In this document: positions 13,407-19,853 of the stretch, piece after piece
How the letters are laid out: every line of letters begins with the position of its first letter
Position numbering within the stretch: position 1 is the stretch's first letter
Assembly: GCA_030691585.1 (NCBI GenBank)
Contig: JAUYEC010000029.1
Coordinates: forward strand, 1 to 19,853
Length of the DNA stretch: 19,853 nt
Direction: 5' to 3'
Source of the DNA: Candidatus Omnitrophota bacterium
GTDB taxonomy: Bacteria; Omnitrophota; Gorgyraeia; Gygaellales; Profunditerraquicolaceae
The notes under the pieces: generated by a model
The model's input: only the letters and a program-made list of their open reading frames with translations
The model's database searches: none
What the model was told of the DNA's origin: nothing
Position numbers and translations under genes: made by a program

Positions 13407-14296
13407 TACTTTTCCTCCTCTACAACCACGCTCGCTCCGTCATAGAGCCTCTGCTGGCCCATGATCACAACCATATCCCCGGGTTCAAGGCCGGCGGACA
13501 CTTCGTAATACGGACCCTGGCGCAATCCTAACTGCACTTTTCTCTGGACAGCGCGCTCATCTTTAATGATATAGACATAAGAATCAACGCCGCGCCCTGC
13601 AAGCGCTTCTTTTAAAATCACCGGCACGGCCTTACGCTCCTGTATCACCAAGCTCACCTCCGCGAACATGCCGGAGCTTAAACGGTGACGAGGATTATCT
13701 ACGCTGATCTCAATGGGCGCGGTGCGGGTATCCAGGTCCAGGACCGGGCTAACCTTGGTAACTTTTCCGGGAAAGCTCTCTCCAGGGTAAGCATCGATCT
13801 TGATATAGGCGGTTTCTCCGGGGCGGACCCGCGGCAGGTATTTTTCCGGGATATTTAGGATGATCTCAACCTTTTCCATGTCCACCACCAAAGCTATGGG
13901 CGTCTGCTCTGTGACATTCTGGCCGATATCACAATAGAACCTGCCGATGGTGCCTTTTATCGGGCTTTCCACCGGGGCTTTTTCAAATTTAAAACCCACT
14001 TCATCCCGGTCAATATAGGCGATGACATCGCCCTTGTCCACGGAACTGGAGTCTTCTCTGACTTTTTCGATCAACTTTCCCGGCACCCTGGAATATATCA
14101 AGGCCTCCTCTTTGGCGCGGATATTGCCGACGTAATCCAAGGTCTGACGGATATCCCGCGGCTGGATACGCTCGACCCTGACGGCAATGGCCTCTTGTTT
14201 TTCCGCGGGCTTAGCTTTTTTTTCGCAGGCGGAAATGAATAGTGCCGCGAAAATAAAAAAGACGGTAATCGTATAACGTTTGAATTTAGCAGGCAT
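13406..14296 (-). CDS. RND periplasmic adaptor (membrane fusion) lipoprotein lacking the helical hairpin
   Basis: A 296-residue HlyD/AcrA-type adaptor. Residues 1-24 form a lipoprotein signal (hydrophobic core FFIFAALFISAC; Cys24 the likely lipidated residue). The first half-lipoyl segment (LIYSRVPGKLIEKVREDSSS, KGDVIAYID) leads almost directly into the second (ESPIKGTIGRFYCDIGQNV), with only about 15 residues between them; AcrA has a long coiled-coil hairpin there. The beta-barrel (VEIILNIPEKYL, GKVTKVSPVLD) and membrane-proximal domain (VQLGLRQGPYYEVSAGLEPGDMVV) are complete. Borrelia BesA is a known hairpin-less adaptor. The ATG at 14296 has AGGAG six bases upstream. It would link the RND pump and the TolC-like channel. 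Confidence 0.92.
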   Translation of the reverse strand: MPAKFKRYTITVFFIFAALFISACEKKAKPAEKQEAIAVRVERIQPRDIRQTLDYVGNIRAKEEALIYSRVPGKLIEKVREDSSSVDKGDVIAYIDRDEVGFKFEKAPVESPIKGTIGRFYCDIGQNVTEQTPIALVVDMEKVEIILNIPEKYLPRVRPGETAYIKIDAYPGESFPGKVTKVSPVLDLDTRTAPIEISVDNPRHRLSSGMFAEVSLVIQERKAVPVILKEALAGRGVDSYVYIIKDERAVQRKVQLGLRQGPYYEVSAGLEPGDMVVIMGQQRLYDGASVVVEEEK

Positions 14297-14331
14297 AAAA
14301 GACTCCTTTTCTAACGGGCCATCCGCTTACT

Positions 14332-14360
14332 GTAGGGGCGGGTTTTAAACCCGCCCCTAC
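14332..14360. repeat. 29-bp palindrome, class A (copy 6)
   Basis: A perfect inverted repeat with arms GTAGGGGCGGGTTT and AAACCCGCCCCTAC around one base, three bases past the stop of the TolC-like gene, between it and the adaptor gene. Confidence 0.92.
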
Positions 14361-14363
14361 ATG

Positions 14364-15920
14364 CTATTCTAATTTAATATCGTTTTTGACTAAAGTCATG
14401 CCTTCTGACTTTTCCAGGTTGATCAGGCTGATCTTGTAAGCGATCACGGATCTGACGTAATCCAGCTCTGCCGAGGAGAGATTATCCTGATAATCCAGCA
14501 GGTCATGAGTAGAGACCTGGCCGACAGCATAGCGTTCTTTCTGCGCCGAGTAATTCTCGGCCTCTTTCCGGCGGGATATCCGGGAAGTGAGCACCTGGCG
14601 GTATCCGGTATCCATCCTGCGCACCTTGTCCCTGACTTCCAGGATGATATCATCCTCTAATTTTTTAAAGGCCATCAGGGCCTGCGCCTTTTCCAATTTT
14701 TTCTGGTCCAGTTTCGCGCGATCGGCGCCACCCCAGGGAATACTGAATTTAAAACCGGCGCTCCAGTCCTGATAATCCGGATTCATCTTGCCGATCGCGG
14801 CACCATAATCCTCACCTAACCCGTTCAAGCCGAAACTGCCGATAAGGTCAAGTTGCGGGAAGAGATTGTTTTTAGCCTGTATTATTTTGATATCCCGGTT
14901 TTTCAAGTCGATCTTAGCAATGCTGTAATCCGGACGGTAAACAAAGGCGTTTTTAAGGCATTCGACCAAGTCCACTTTTTCCACGCTAAAATCCGGCTTA
15001 TCCAAAAGTTCTATCCTGGCGTTCCAGACGTCCGGGTCGTCGATCAAGTTGGTGACCAGCTTAAGGTTATCCTGCGTTTTGGCCACTTCGTATTCGGCAA
15101 AGATCACCGATTTTTCCTTGTCAGAGGCAGCGGCTTCAGTCTCCAGTAATTCTACGGAGCTGACCAGGCCCTTGGCGTAACGCGCCTTGTTTATGGCCAG
15201 CAGCTCTTGCGCCCGGGAAAGCGCCGCGCGGGCAATTGCCTGCGCCTGCAGAGAAAAAACATAATCATAATAAGCCGACTTTGCCCGGCTGATAATATCC
15301 ATCACCTTGTCTTTAAAAGATTCTTCGGACTCCAGGGAATAATTCTTTGCCAGCACGATATCCGCGCGGTTGATCACCGTTCCAAAATTTTTAAAGAGCG
15401 GCTGGGTAATGGTGATCTTGGGTTCTACCGCGTAATAGGGATTAATCTCCTGGAATACGGAATCACTCTGGTATTTCTGATTATAAAAATCTACGGCGTA
15501 GCGGGTTCCGGTGGGCAGCTTTCCTGAAACTCCGGCGTTGAGGTTGGCGTCCTTGGAGTTAAAGGTATCCGCTCCCTCCAGGACATTGGCAGAAGCCACG
15601 GTATTGTCGTGCCAGCTGAATTCCGCGTTGAAATCCGGCTCAAACACGGTCTTGGCTATTTTTACGTCGTCGTTTTTAAGCTTCGGGTCAATGCGCTTTA
15701 TCTTGATCTCGGAATTATTTTTAAGAGCGTAAGCAATGCAATCCACCAGGCCGATCCTTAATACTCTTTGGCCTATGGCTCCGGCGAGGCGCGCGTCCCG
15801 GCCCATCTCCTGCCCTCTTATCTGCCGACGGCTTGGATCGTCCGCGGCCAGAGAAATACTTTTAAAAAAAGTTGATAAAGCAAGCAGTGTTATTAATGCT
15901 GCCGTGATCTTTTTTGCCAT
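14364..15920 (-). CDS. TolC-family outer-membrane efflux channel
   Basis: A 518-residue outer-membrane protein. Residues 1-26 form a signal peptide (ITAALITLLALSTFFKSISLA, cleavage after SLA). The mature part has two related halves of long helices and short beta strands, as in OEP-family proteins. ITITQPLFKNFG is the usual first beta-hairpin, and LDLIGSFGLNGLG with FKFSIPWGG is typical of the second half. A conserved-looking helix (AKGLVSSVELLETEAAASD) parallels the family ARG-x-x-S-x-x-D-x-L-x-A pattern and recurs as YAVGQVSTHDLLDYQDNL. It forms the exit duct of the efflux system encoded by the next two genes. The ribosome site before the ATG at 15920 is weak, and the MarR gene ends 20 bases before it. 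Confidence 0.92.
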   Translation of the reverse strand: MAKKITAALITLLALSTFFKSISLAADDPSRRQIRGQEMGRDARLAGAIGQRVLRIGLVDCIAYALKNNSEIKIKRIDPKLKNDDVKIAKTVFEPDFNAEFSWHDNTVASANVLEGADTFNSKDANLNAGVSGKLPTGTRYAVDFYNQKYQSDSVFQEINPYYAVEPKITITQPLFKNFGTVINRADIVLAKNYSLESEESFKDKVMDIISRAKSAYYDYVFSLQAQAIARAALSRAQELLAINKARYAKGLVSSVELLETEAAASDKEKSVIFAEYEVAKTQDNLKLVTNLIDDPDVWNARIELLDKPDFSVEKVDLVECLKNAFVYRPDYSIAKIDLKNRDIKIIQAKNNLFPQLDLIGSFGLNGLGEDYGAAIGKMNPDYQDWSAGFKFSIPWGGADRAKLDQKKLEKAQALMAFKKLEDDIILEVRDKVRRMDTGYRQVLTSRISRRKEAENYSAQKERYAVGQVSTHDLLDYQDNLSSAELDYVRSVIAYKISLINLEKSEGMTLVKNDIKLE

Positions 15921-15940
15921 CTTTTTATTGGGGTTATTGA

Positions 15941-16384
15941 TTATTCCCTGGCTAGAACGTCCTTTATCTTCGCTAGAATGCCGAGATAATTCCGGCGGTC
16001 TGTTTCGGAGAGCTTGCCGAAAACCTTGATGATCATATGGCGGCGCTGCGCGTTTATCTTTTTTACCAGCGCCGCCCCCTTAGGGGTCAGGCGGATCTTT
16101 ACTACGCGGCGGTCACCGCTGTCATAAACTCTTTGGGCGTAACTATCCCTGACCAGCCTTTCGACCATGCCGGTCATTGCCGCGGTGGATACATGCATGT
16201 GCTTGGCCAAGGCGGTCATATTTGTCAGGCCAACCCGTAGAAGGCGGTCCAGGATCAGGCACTGCGGCATAGTGATCTTGCCCTTGAACAACTCGTTATC
16301 GTGCTTGTGCAGGGAGGAGTTAACGATCACACGTATGTATTCATCAACTTGTCCGGCGAATTCTCTCAGGCCAAGATGGGCCAT
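15941..16384 (-). CDS. MarR-family transcriptional regulator
   Basis: A 147-residue winged-helix protein. The recognition-helix region NMTALAKHMHVSTAAMTGMVERLV and the wing SYAQRVYDSGDRRVVKIRLTPKGAALV (with D-x-R-R-V before the strand) are textbook MarR features. It has N- and C-terminal helices for dimerisation. It is the first gene of the efflux operon, so it most likely represses its own promoter and the efflux genes until a ligand binds, as MarR-type regulators commonly do. The ATG at 16384 is preceded by AGGAGG seven bases upstream. A matching inverted repeat (16402-16423) sits between the promoter and this start. Whether it also acts at the biosynthetic promoter is unknown; the dyad at 9890 is a different sequence. 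Confidence 0.93.
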   Translation of the reverse strand: MAHLGLREFAGQVDEYIRVIVNSSLHKHDNELFKGKITMPQCLILDRLLRVGLTNMTALAKHMHVSTAAMTGMVERLVRDSYAQRVYDSGDRRVVKIRLTPKGAALVKKINAQRRHMIIKVFGKLSETDRRNYLGILAKIKDVLARE

Positions 16385-16401
16385 TTTTTGCCTCCTGGAT
16401 T

Positions 16402-16423
16402 GTTAATAAGATTAAATATTAAC
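16402..16423. promoter_or_regulatory. Inverted repeat, candidate MarR operator
   Basis: GTTAATA and TATTAAC face each other with eight bases between them, a 22-base dyad placed just past the -10 box and before the ribosome site of the MarR gene. Position and size suit autoregulation by blocking transcription. A shorter palindrome TACTTAAGTA at 16425-16434 touches the -10 box and is a second candidate. Confidence 0.55.
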
Positions 16424-16433
16424 CTACTTAAGT

Positions 16434-16462
16434 AATATCGCACAAATTAAGGCCCCTGTCAA
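16434..16462 (-). promoter_or_regulatory. Promoter of the MarR-efflux operon
   Basis: On the minus strand TTGACA (16462-16457) is separated by 17 bases from GATATT (16439-16434), a four-of-six -10 box. The -35 box lies in the loop of the hairpin at 16449-16477. Confidence 0.65.
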
Positions 16463-16477
16463 GAAAAAAGGGGCCTT
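16449..16477 (-). terminator. Hairpin after the secretin gene, possible weak terminator
   Basis: AAGGCCCC and GGGGCCTT form an 8-bp stem with a 13-base loop, 23 bases past the secretin stop. The T-run (TTTTTT) is inside the loop, and what follows the stem on the minus strand is only TTAATTT-like, so intrinsic termination would be inefficient. It shares bases with the next promoter. Confidence 0.45.
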
Positions 16478-16500
16478 ATAGATCCGTATTGCCGGAAATT

Positions 16501-18399
16501 TTACTTATACTCCAGGGTAACGCGGAAATCTTCTTCGCTCTTACGCAGCTCCGGGGGTAACGGTGCAAAAGGAGACGCGCTTTTTACCGCCTTGACCGCG
16601 CAATCATCCAGGCCCGGTTGCGCCTGGCCTGCGACCGTCGGCTGACCAACCAGGCTTCCATCGGAAGAAACCCTGAAAATAAGTTTTACCTTTCCTTTTA
16701 ACTTATTCGGGGGAATGTTTTGACTGACACTGCGGTTGACTTTATCAAGCAGGCTCAAGTAATAAGCGGATACCGAGCCTTCCGGGGAATTTTGGTTACT
16801 TAGCGCCTTAGGCGCAATTTTCTCCGTAATGATCTTGCCCTTTTCCATCCGGGCAACAGCGCCTTCGACCGGCGGGATCTCGGAGAAATCCACGTAAGAC
16901 TTCTCGCCGGACATAATATGCGGAGTTAAAAGAATGACTAATTCGTCTTTCTCCACTTTTTCATCGGTGTTCCTGAATATCGCACCCAATAAAGGTATAT
17001 CGCCAAGTATAGGTATTTTCTTTACAGTCTTACTCTTCTTATCTTGCGCCAGGCCGCCGATAATAATGGTCACGCCGTCCTTGACCATTACCGTAGTTTC
17101 AGTCTCTGAAGTACTCACAATCGGGATTTCCGTGTCCTGATCCTGGGATTTTACCAACTTTGGTACGGCATCACTGACTTCAGGCTTGATTTTCATGGTG
17201 ACAAAACCATCTTTACTGACGGATGGGGTCACGCGCAACTGGATCCCAACATCCACAAAATTTACACTTTGGCTGGTCACAGTGTTACCGCTGCCGCCCT
17301 GTGAAGTAGTAGAGGTGATGTAGGCGTCGCGCCTGCCGATATGTATCTTGGCTTCCTGGTTATTCACCGCCATTATCCGGGGACTGGAGAGAATATTGAC
17401 TTCTCCCACGGTGCGTAATATATCTATTATACCCTTATACTGGCCGGCGGCAAGCACGGCCCCGGCTCCTCCGGCCGCAGCCGCGCCGATAGACAAGATA
17501 TTTTGGGTGGTCACAGGTAGATTTGTTTTAAAATCAAATTTTTCCTTTATAAAATATTCCCAGTTAACACCCATCTGGAATTGGTCCGATGGCTTGACCT
17601 CAATGATCTGCGCGTCAATTAAGACCTGCAAAGGTCTTTCGTCAAAAGCTTCGATGACCTTGGCGATCTCATCCAGCCTGGCCGGATAATCGGTGATCGC
17701 GATCTTATTACTGCGTTCGTCTATCTTGATCGAGCCGACACCTTTAGTGATGACTTCCTGCAGTTTAGGGCTTAATTTATCCGCGGTAGAGTAATTAAGG
17801 CTAAAGACCCTTGTTTCGATCGGCAGGTCCGCCCCGTTGATAAAACCCTGCATCTGCTTGAGGGTATCCGGAGAATCTATCATCACCAAAGTGTTTGACC
17901 CCTCATCCACCACGACCCTGCCGAGATTCGTCTTGATCTGATTAAGGGCGCGCGCAAGGTCCGCGGCCTTGGCATATTGCGGCCGGACAGTCACCGCCTG
18001 TTTCTGGTCCTGGAAACGCTGGCCATAGAGCAATTCGTAATCCCTCTGGGTCATCACGTTGACGATTCCACCTTTTTTTTCAAAGGCAAGCTCGTTTGAA
18101 AGCAGGATGATCTCAAAAGCGTCTTCAACCGGAACGTCTTTTAAAAAAAGTGTCACCCGGCCGGCCACGTTCTTGCCGACTACAATATTCATCCCTGAAC
18201 GGCTGGAAAGCATTTTGAGCACGTCTATAATATCCATTCCTTTTATATCAAGCGTTATTTTGGACGACGCAAGATCCGGATTTATAACTGGGGCCGCGGC
18301 CGGCGGCATCACCACCGGAGCGTTTTCCTGGGCATAGGCCAGCGGTTGAGCTATTAAGGTTAAAATAATAAGTATGGAAAAAATTTTATTCTTCATCAT
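16501..18399 (-). CDS. Secretin (PilQ/GspD type) with a C-terminal TonB/TolA-like domain
   Basis: A 632-residue outer-membrane secretin. Residues 1-24 form a signal peptide (cleavage after AYA). A STN/N0 domain follows near 45-115 (ITLDIKGMDIIDVLKMLSSR, VTLFLKDVPVEDAFEIIL), then two N-type ring domains. The secretin barrel spans about 255-495 and shows VNILSSPRIMAVNN, VDVGIQLRVTPSV, VTIIIGGLAQD, KIPILGDIPLLGAIF and ELVILLTPHIM. After a linker, residues 543-632 form a TonB_C-type domain: VKLIFRVSSDGSL, then LDDCAVKAVKSASPFAPLPPEL and a last strand FRVTLEYK. That fusion is unusual. Two in-frame ATGs at 18399 and 18396 are served by GGAG eight bases before the first; a GTG at 18408 is the alternative. 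It would form the outer-membrane pore of the secretion or pilus machine encoded upstream. Confidence 0.92.
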   Translation of the reverse strand: MMKNKIFSILIILTLIAQPLAYAQENAPVVMPPAAAPVINPDLASSKITLDIKGMDIIDVLKMLSSRSGMNIVVGKNVAGRVTLFLKDVPVEDAFEIILLSNELAFEKKGGIVNVMTQRDYELLYGQRFQDQKQAVTVRPQYAKAADLARALNQIKTNLGRVVVDEGSNTLVMIDSPDTLKQMQGFINGADLPIETRVFSLNYSTADKLSPKLQEVITKGVGSIKIDERSNKIAITDYPARLDEIAKVIEAFDERPLQVLIDAQIIEVKPSDQFQMGVNWEYFIKEKFDFKTNLPVTTQNILSIGAAAAGGAGAVLAAGQYKGIIDILRTVGEVNILSSPRIMAVNNQEAKIHIGRRDAYITSTTSQGGSGNTVTSQSVNFVDVGIQLRVTPSVSKDGFVTMKIKPEVSDAVPKLVKSQDQDTEIPIVSTSETETTVMVKDGVTIIIGGLAQDKKSKTVKKIPILGDIPLLGAIFRNTDEKVEKDELVILLTPHIMSGEKSYVDFSEIPPVEGAVARMEKGKIITEKIAPKALSNQNSPEGSVSAYYLSLLDKVNRSVSQNIPPNKLKGKVKLIFRVSSDGSLVGQPTVAGQAQPGLDDCAVKAVKSASPFAPLPPELRKSEEDFRVTLEYK

Positions 18400-18400
18400 T

Positions 18401-18452
18401 CGACTCACTCCGTTCGCTCATGATGAACCCCGAGCGAAGTCGAGGGGTTCAT
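18401..18452. repeat. Compound inverted-repeat element before the secretin gene
   Basis: Three nested or overlapping pairings fill this stretch: CGACT with AGTCG, TTCGCTC with GAGCGAA, and ATGAACCCC with GGGGTTCAT. The core with GAGCGAAGTCGAG resembles a short dispersed repeat I have seen in other bacterial genomes (not checked). It fills most of the 67-base gap and supplies the GGAG ribosome site of the secretin gene. Confidence 0.6.
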
Positions 18453-18466
18453 TTTTTATCACAGTG

Positions 18467-19093
18467 TTAAAGATATAACTCAAACTTCTGTCCTTTGCGG
18501 TCCACAATGATCTTTCCTTCCTTTATGTCGTCAACCCTTAAGTCTCCGATCAACTGGCCGCGGCTTAAATAATAAGTCTTCTGGTTCTTCTTGTCCTCTA
18601 CGATTGCCTGCGGGTTTTCCCCGGAGACAATACCGACCAGGCTGATATCGTCTGCTACATTCACTCCCGCTGCCGCCTGTGGCAGGGCCGCGGCAACAAA
18701 GGAGCCGACTCCGGCAAAGATCTGCCGGCCGCTCACACCGTCAAGATAAAACTCAAAAGGCTTTACCTCCTCTTGAGGCAACCGCTCCGGCCGAACGGCC
18801 GCGCCGCCGGCAACAGCCGGCAGTTTAACCTTTTTTAAACCAAACCACGGGTAGGCCAAAGAAACACCCAGATATAATGAAGACAAAATAAATCCCCAAC
18901 GCAAGGCTTTGCGTGGATCCAGCCGGAACAGATGCCCTGCTAAAAAAGATGGTTTCCCGCCGGTTCCTGCCGCAGCCGGCGCAAGACTACCGCCGCCTAG
19001 TGGAATATTCTCTTCAGACATAGGCTCCTTACGCTTTTTTGTGCCGCGGATCAGGCGCAGGAGTTTCTCTTCCGGGGTAATAGTATCTCTCAT
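18467..19093 (-). CDS. GspC/PilP-like inner-membrane protein of the secretion/pilus apparatus
   Basis: A 208-residue bitopic protein. Residues 1-60 are cytoplasmic, basic, and rich in Gly, Ala and Pro. One membrane helix lies near 65-85 (WGFILSSLYLGVSLAYPWFG). The periplasmic part has FYLDGVSGRQIFAGVG and then DDISLVGIVSGENPQAIVEDKKNQKTYYLSRGQ and a final strand KFELYL. The last segment matches the HR-like/PilP fold (L-x-G-I-V, then A-I-V-E-D, then Y-x-L-x-x-G-Q-x-I) that binds the secretin in type II secretion and type IV pilus systems. Its start overlaps the ATPase stop as ATGA, and the secretin gene follows within 67 bases. It probably joins the inner-membrane platform to the secretin. GspC or PilP identity cannot be decided here. 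Confidence 0.82.
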   Translation of the reverse strand: MRDTITPEEKLLRLIRGTKKRKEPMSEENIPLGGGSLAPAAAGTGGKPSFLAGHLFRLDPRKALRWGFILSSLYLGVSLAYPWFGLKKVKLPAVAGGAAVRPERLPQEEVKPFEFYLDGVSGRQIFAGVGSFVAAALPQAAAGVNVADDISLVGIVSGENPQAIVEDKKNQKTYYLSRGQLIGDLRVDDIKEGKIIVDRKGQKFELYL

Positions 19094-19853
19094 ACGCCTA
19101 CCTCGCTGGCCAGCAGGCCGCGGACAAGTGAGGCCTCCACAACAGGCACCTCTTTCATTACCGCCGCCTCCAGCGCGTCATGGCAAAGGATGCCGATCCG
19201 GCGAGGATATCCCTGGCTATACTGATATATAAGATTCATCGCTTCATCGCTGAACAATTGCTCCTGGCGGCTATACCCGGCTTTCTTAAGGCGGAACTCG
19301 ATCATCTGCCTGGTCTCAAATTCATCCAGCGGGTTGATGGTGTATTTTAAGGACACGCGGTCAAAAAAATTACGCACCCTTTTAAGCCGCGGCAAGAGCT
19401 CCACCTGGGACATGATCACCAGCTGGAGCAATTTGTATTCATTGGTCTCGTAATTTAAAAGTGTGCGTAAAACTTCCAGGTTTTCCGGAGTGATCTTCTG
19501 GCCCTCGTCGATCAAGAGGACGATGGTCTTGTTTTCTTCCACGCCTTTCTGGAAAAGGTATTTCTCCAGCGCCTCCTTAAAATCCAGAGTGGATTTAAAA
19601 GACGGCATGATATCAAACATCCTGGCCAGGGTAAAAAGGAACTGGTATTCGGATTTATAGCTGGGATCCAGGATGAGATGGAAAATAAAATCGTTTTCAT
19701 CTTTAAAAGCCTGCAGAAGCGCGCGGGAAAGCGTAGTCTTGCCTGTGCCGACATCTCCCAATATGAGGCTCAATCCCCGCTTAAGCCTGATATCGATCAT
19801 GAGCCGCATGAGCGCGGCATGATGCTCCTGTGATTCATAAAAGAACGCGGGGT
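19090..19853 (-). CDS. ExeA/GspA-type AAA ATPase (start outside window)
   Basis: The 3' part of a gene that begins beyond the right edge. The frame is open to the last base and reads PAFFYESQEHHAALMRLMID before the first internal Met, which matches the usual ExeA opening (F-x-x-S-x-x-H-x-x-A-L-x-x-L), so the ATG at 19809 is internal. Walker A is GDVGTGKTT; Walker B is TIVLLIDEGQ; IMSQVELL is the sensor-like strand, and FDRVSLKYTINPLDEFETRQMIEFRLKKAG is typical of the family lid region. ExeA works with ExeB/GspB in assembling the secretin of type II secretion, and homologues occur with pilus and competence genes. No peptidoglycan-binding domain is seen at the C-terminus, which ends soon after the AAA domain. 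It is coupled by ATGA to the GspC/PilP-like gene. Confidence 0.9.
   Translation of the reverse strand, partial: PAFFYESQEHHAALMRLMIDIRLKRGLSLILGDVGTGKTTLSRALLQAFKDENDFIFHLILDPSYKSEYQFLFTLARMFDIMPSFKSTLDFKEALEKYLFQKGVEENKTIVLLIDEGQKITPENLEVLRTLLNYETNEYKLLQLVIMSQVELLPRLKRVRNFFDRVSLKYTINPLDEFETRQMIEFRLKKAGYSRQEQLFSDEAMNLIYQYSQGYPRRIGILCHDALEAAVMKEVPVVEASLVRGLLASEVGV

Overview
The window reads as part of a Gram-negative (diderm) bacterial genome of moderate GC. Every supported gene lies on the minus strand, so transcription runs from high to low coordinates. The secretin, outer-membrane efflux channel and lipoprotein adaptor all need an outer membrane. The mix of ExeA-like ATPase, GspC/PilP-like protein and secretin, with dispersed 29-bp palindromes between genes, would fit an uncultivated lineage such as Candidatus Omnitrophota or a relative. 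That placement is inference from style and is of low confidence.

Three blocks can be seen. (1) 19853 down to 16501 is a type II secretion or type IV pilus-like block: an ExeA/GspA-type ATPase (cut by the window edge), a GspC/PilP-like inner-membrane protein, and a secretin that carries a TonB/TolA-type C-terminal domain. (2) 16384 down to 9973 is an efflux operon: MarR-family regulator, TolC-family channel, a short lipoprotein adaptor, a 1048-residue RND pump and a PG0541-like small protein. A promoter and an inverted repeat that could be a MarR operator lie just upstream of the regulator gene. (3) 9756 down to the left edge is a biosynthetic operon preceded by a near-consensus promoter (9922-9949) and an 18-bp perfect palindrome. 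In transcription order it holds a PCP-reductase-like small protein, a ketopantoate-reductase-like enzyme, a tandem TIGR04076-like protein, a KS-alpha-like ketosynthase, a ketosynthase homologue without its catalytic residues (chain-length-factor-like), a B12-binding radical SAM enzyme, an acyl carrier protein, a PF04199-type cyclase, an SRPBCC aromatase/cyclase, an SDR ketoreductase, an exported galactose-binding-like protein, a helical protein of unknown function and the start of an amidohydrolase.

The third block is the main point of interest. KS-alpha, chain-length factor, ACP, ketoreductase, aromatase and cyclase are the classic parts of a type II (aromatic) polyketide synthase, best known from actinomycetes. 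Here they occur with a radical SAM enzyme, a duplicated TIGR04076 protein and a PCP-reductase-like protein that are not standard parts. No malonyl-CoA:ACP acyltransferase or phosphopantetheinyl transferase is visible; they could be shared with fatty-acid synthesis or lie outside. The efflux operon on the same strand directly upstream could export or protect against the product, but that link rests on position alone. Translational overlaps (mostly ATGA) within blocks 2 and 3 support operon structure.

Six copies of a 29-bp palindrome sit only in gaps between genes, and their arms differ in paired, compensating ways. No tRNA, rRNA, CRISPR array or transposase gene was seen. No gene-free stretch exceeds 300 bases; the longest (9757-9972) is described as leader and promoter.
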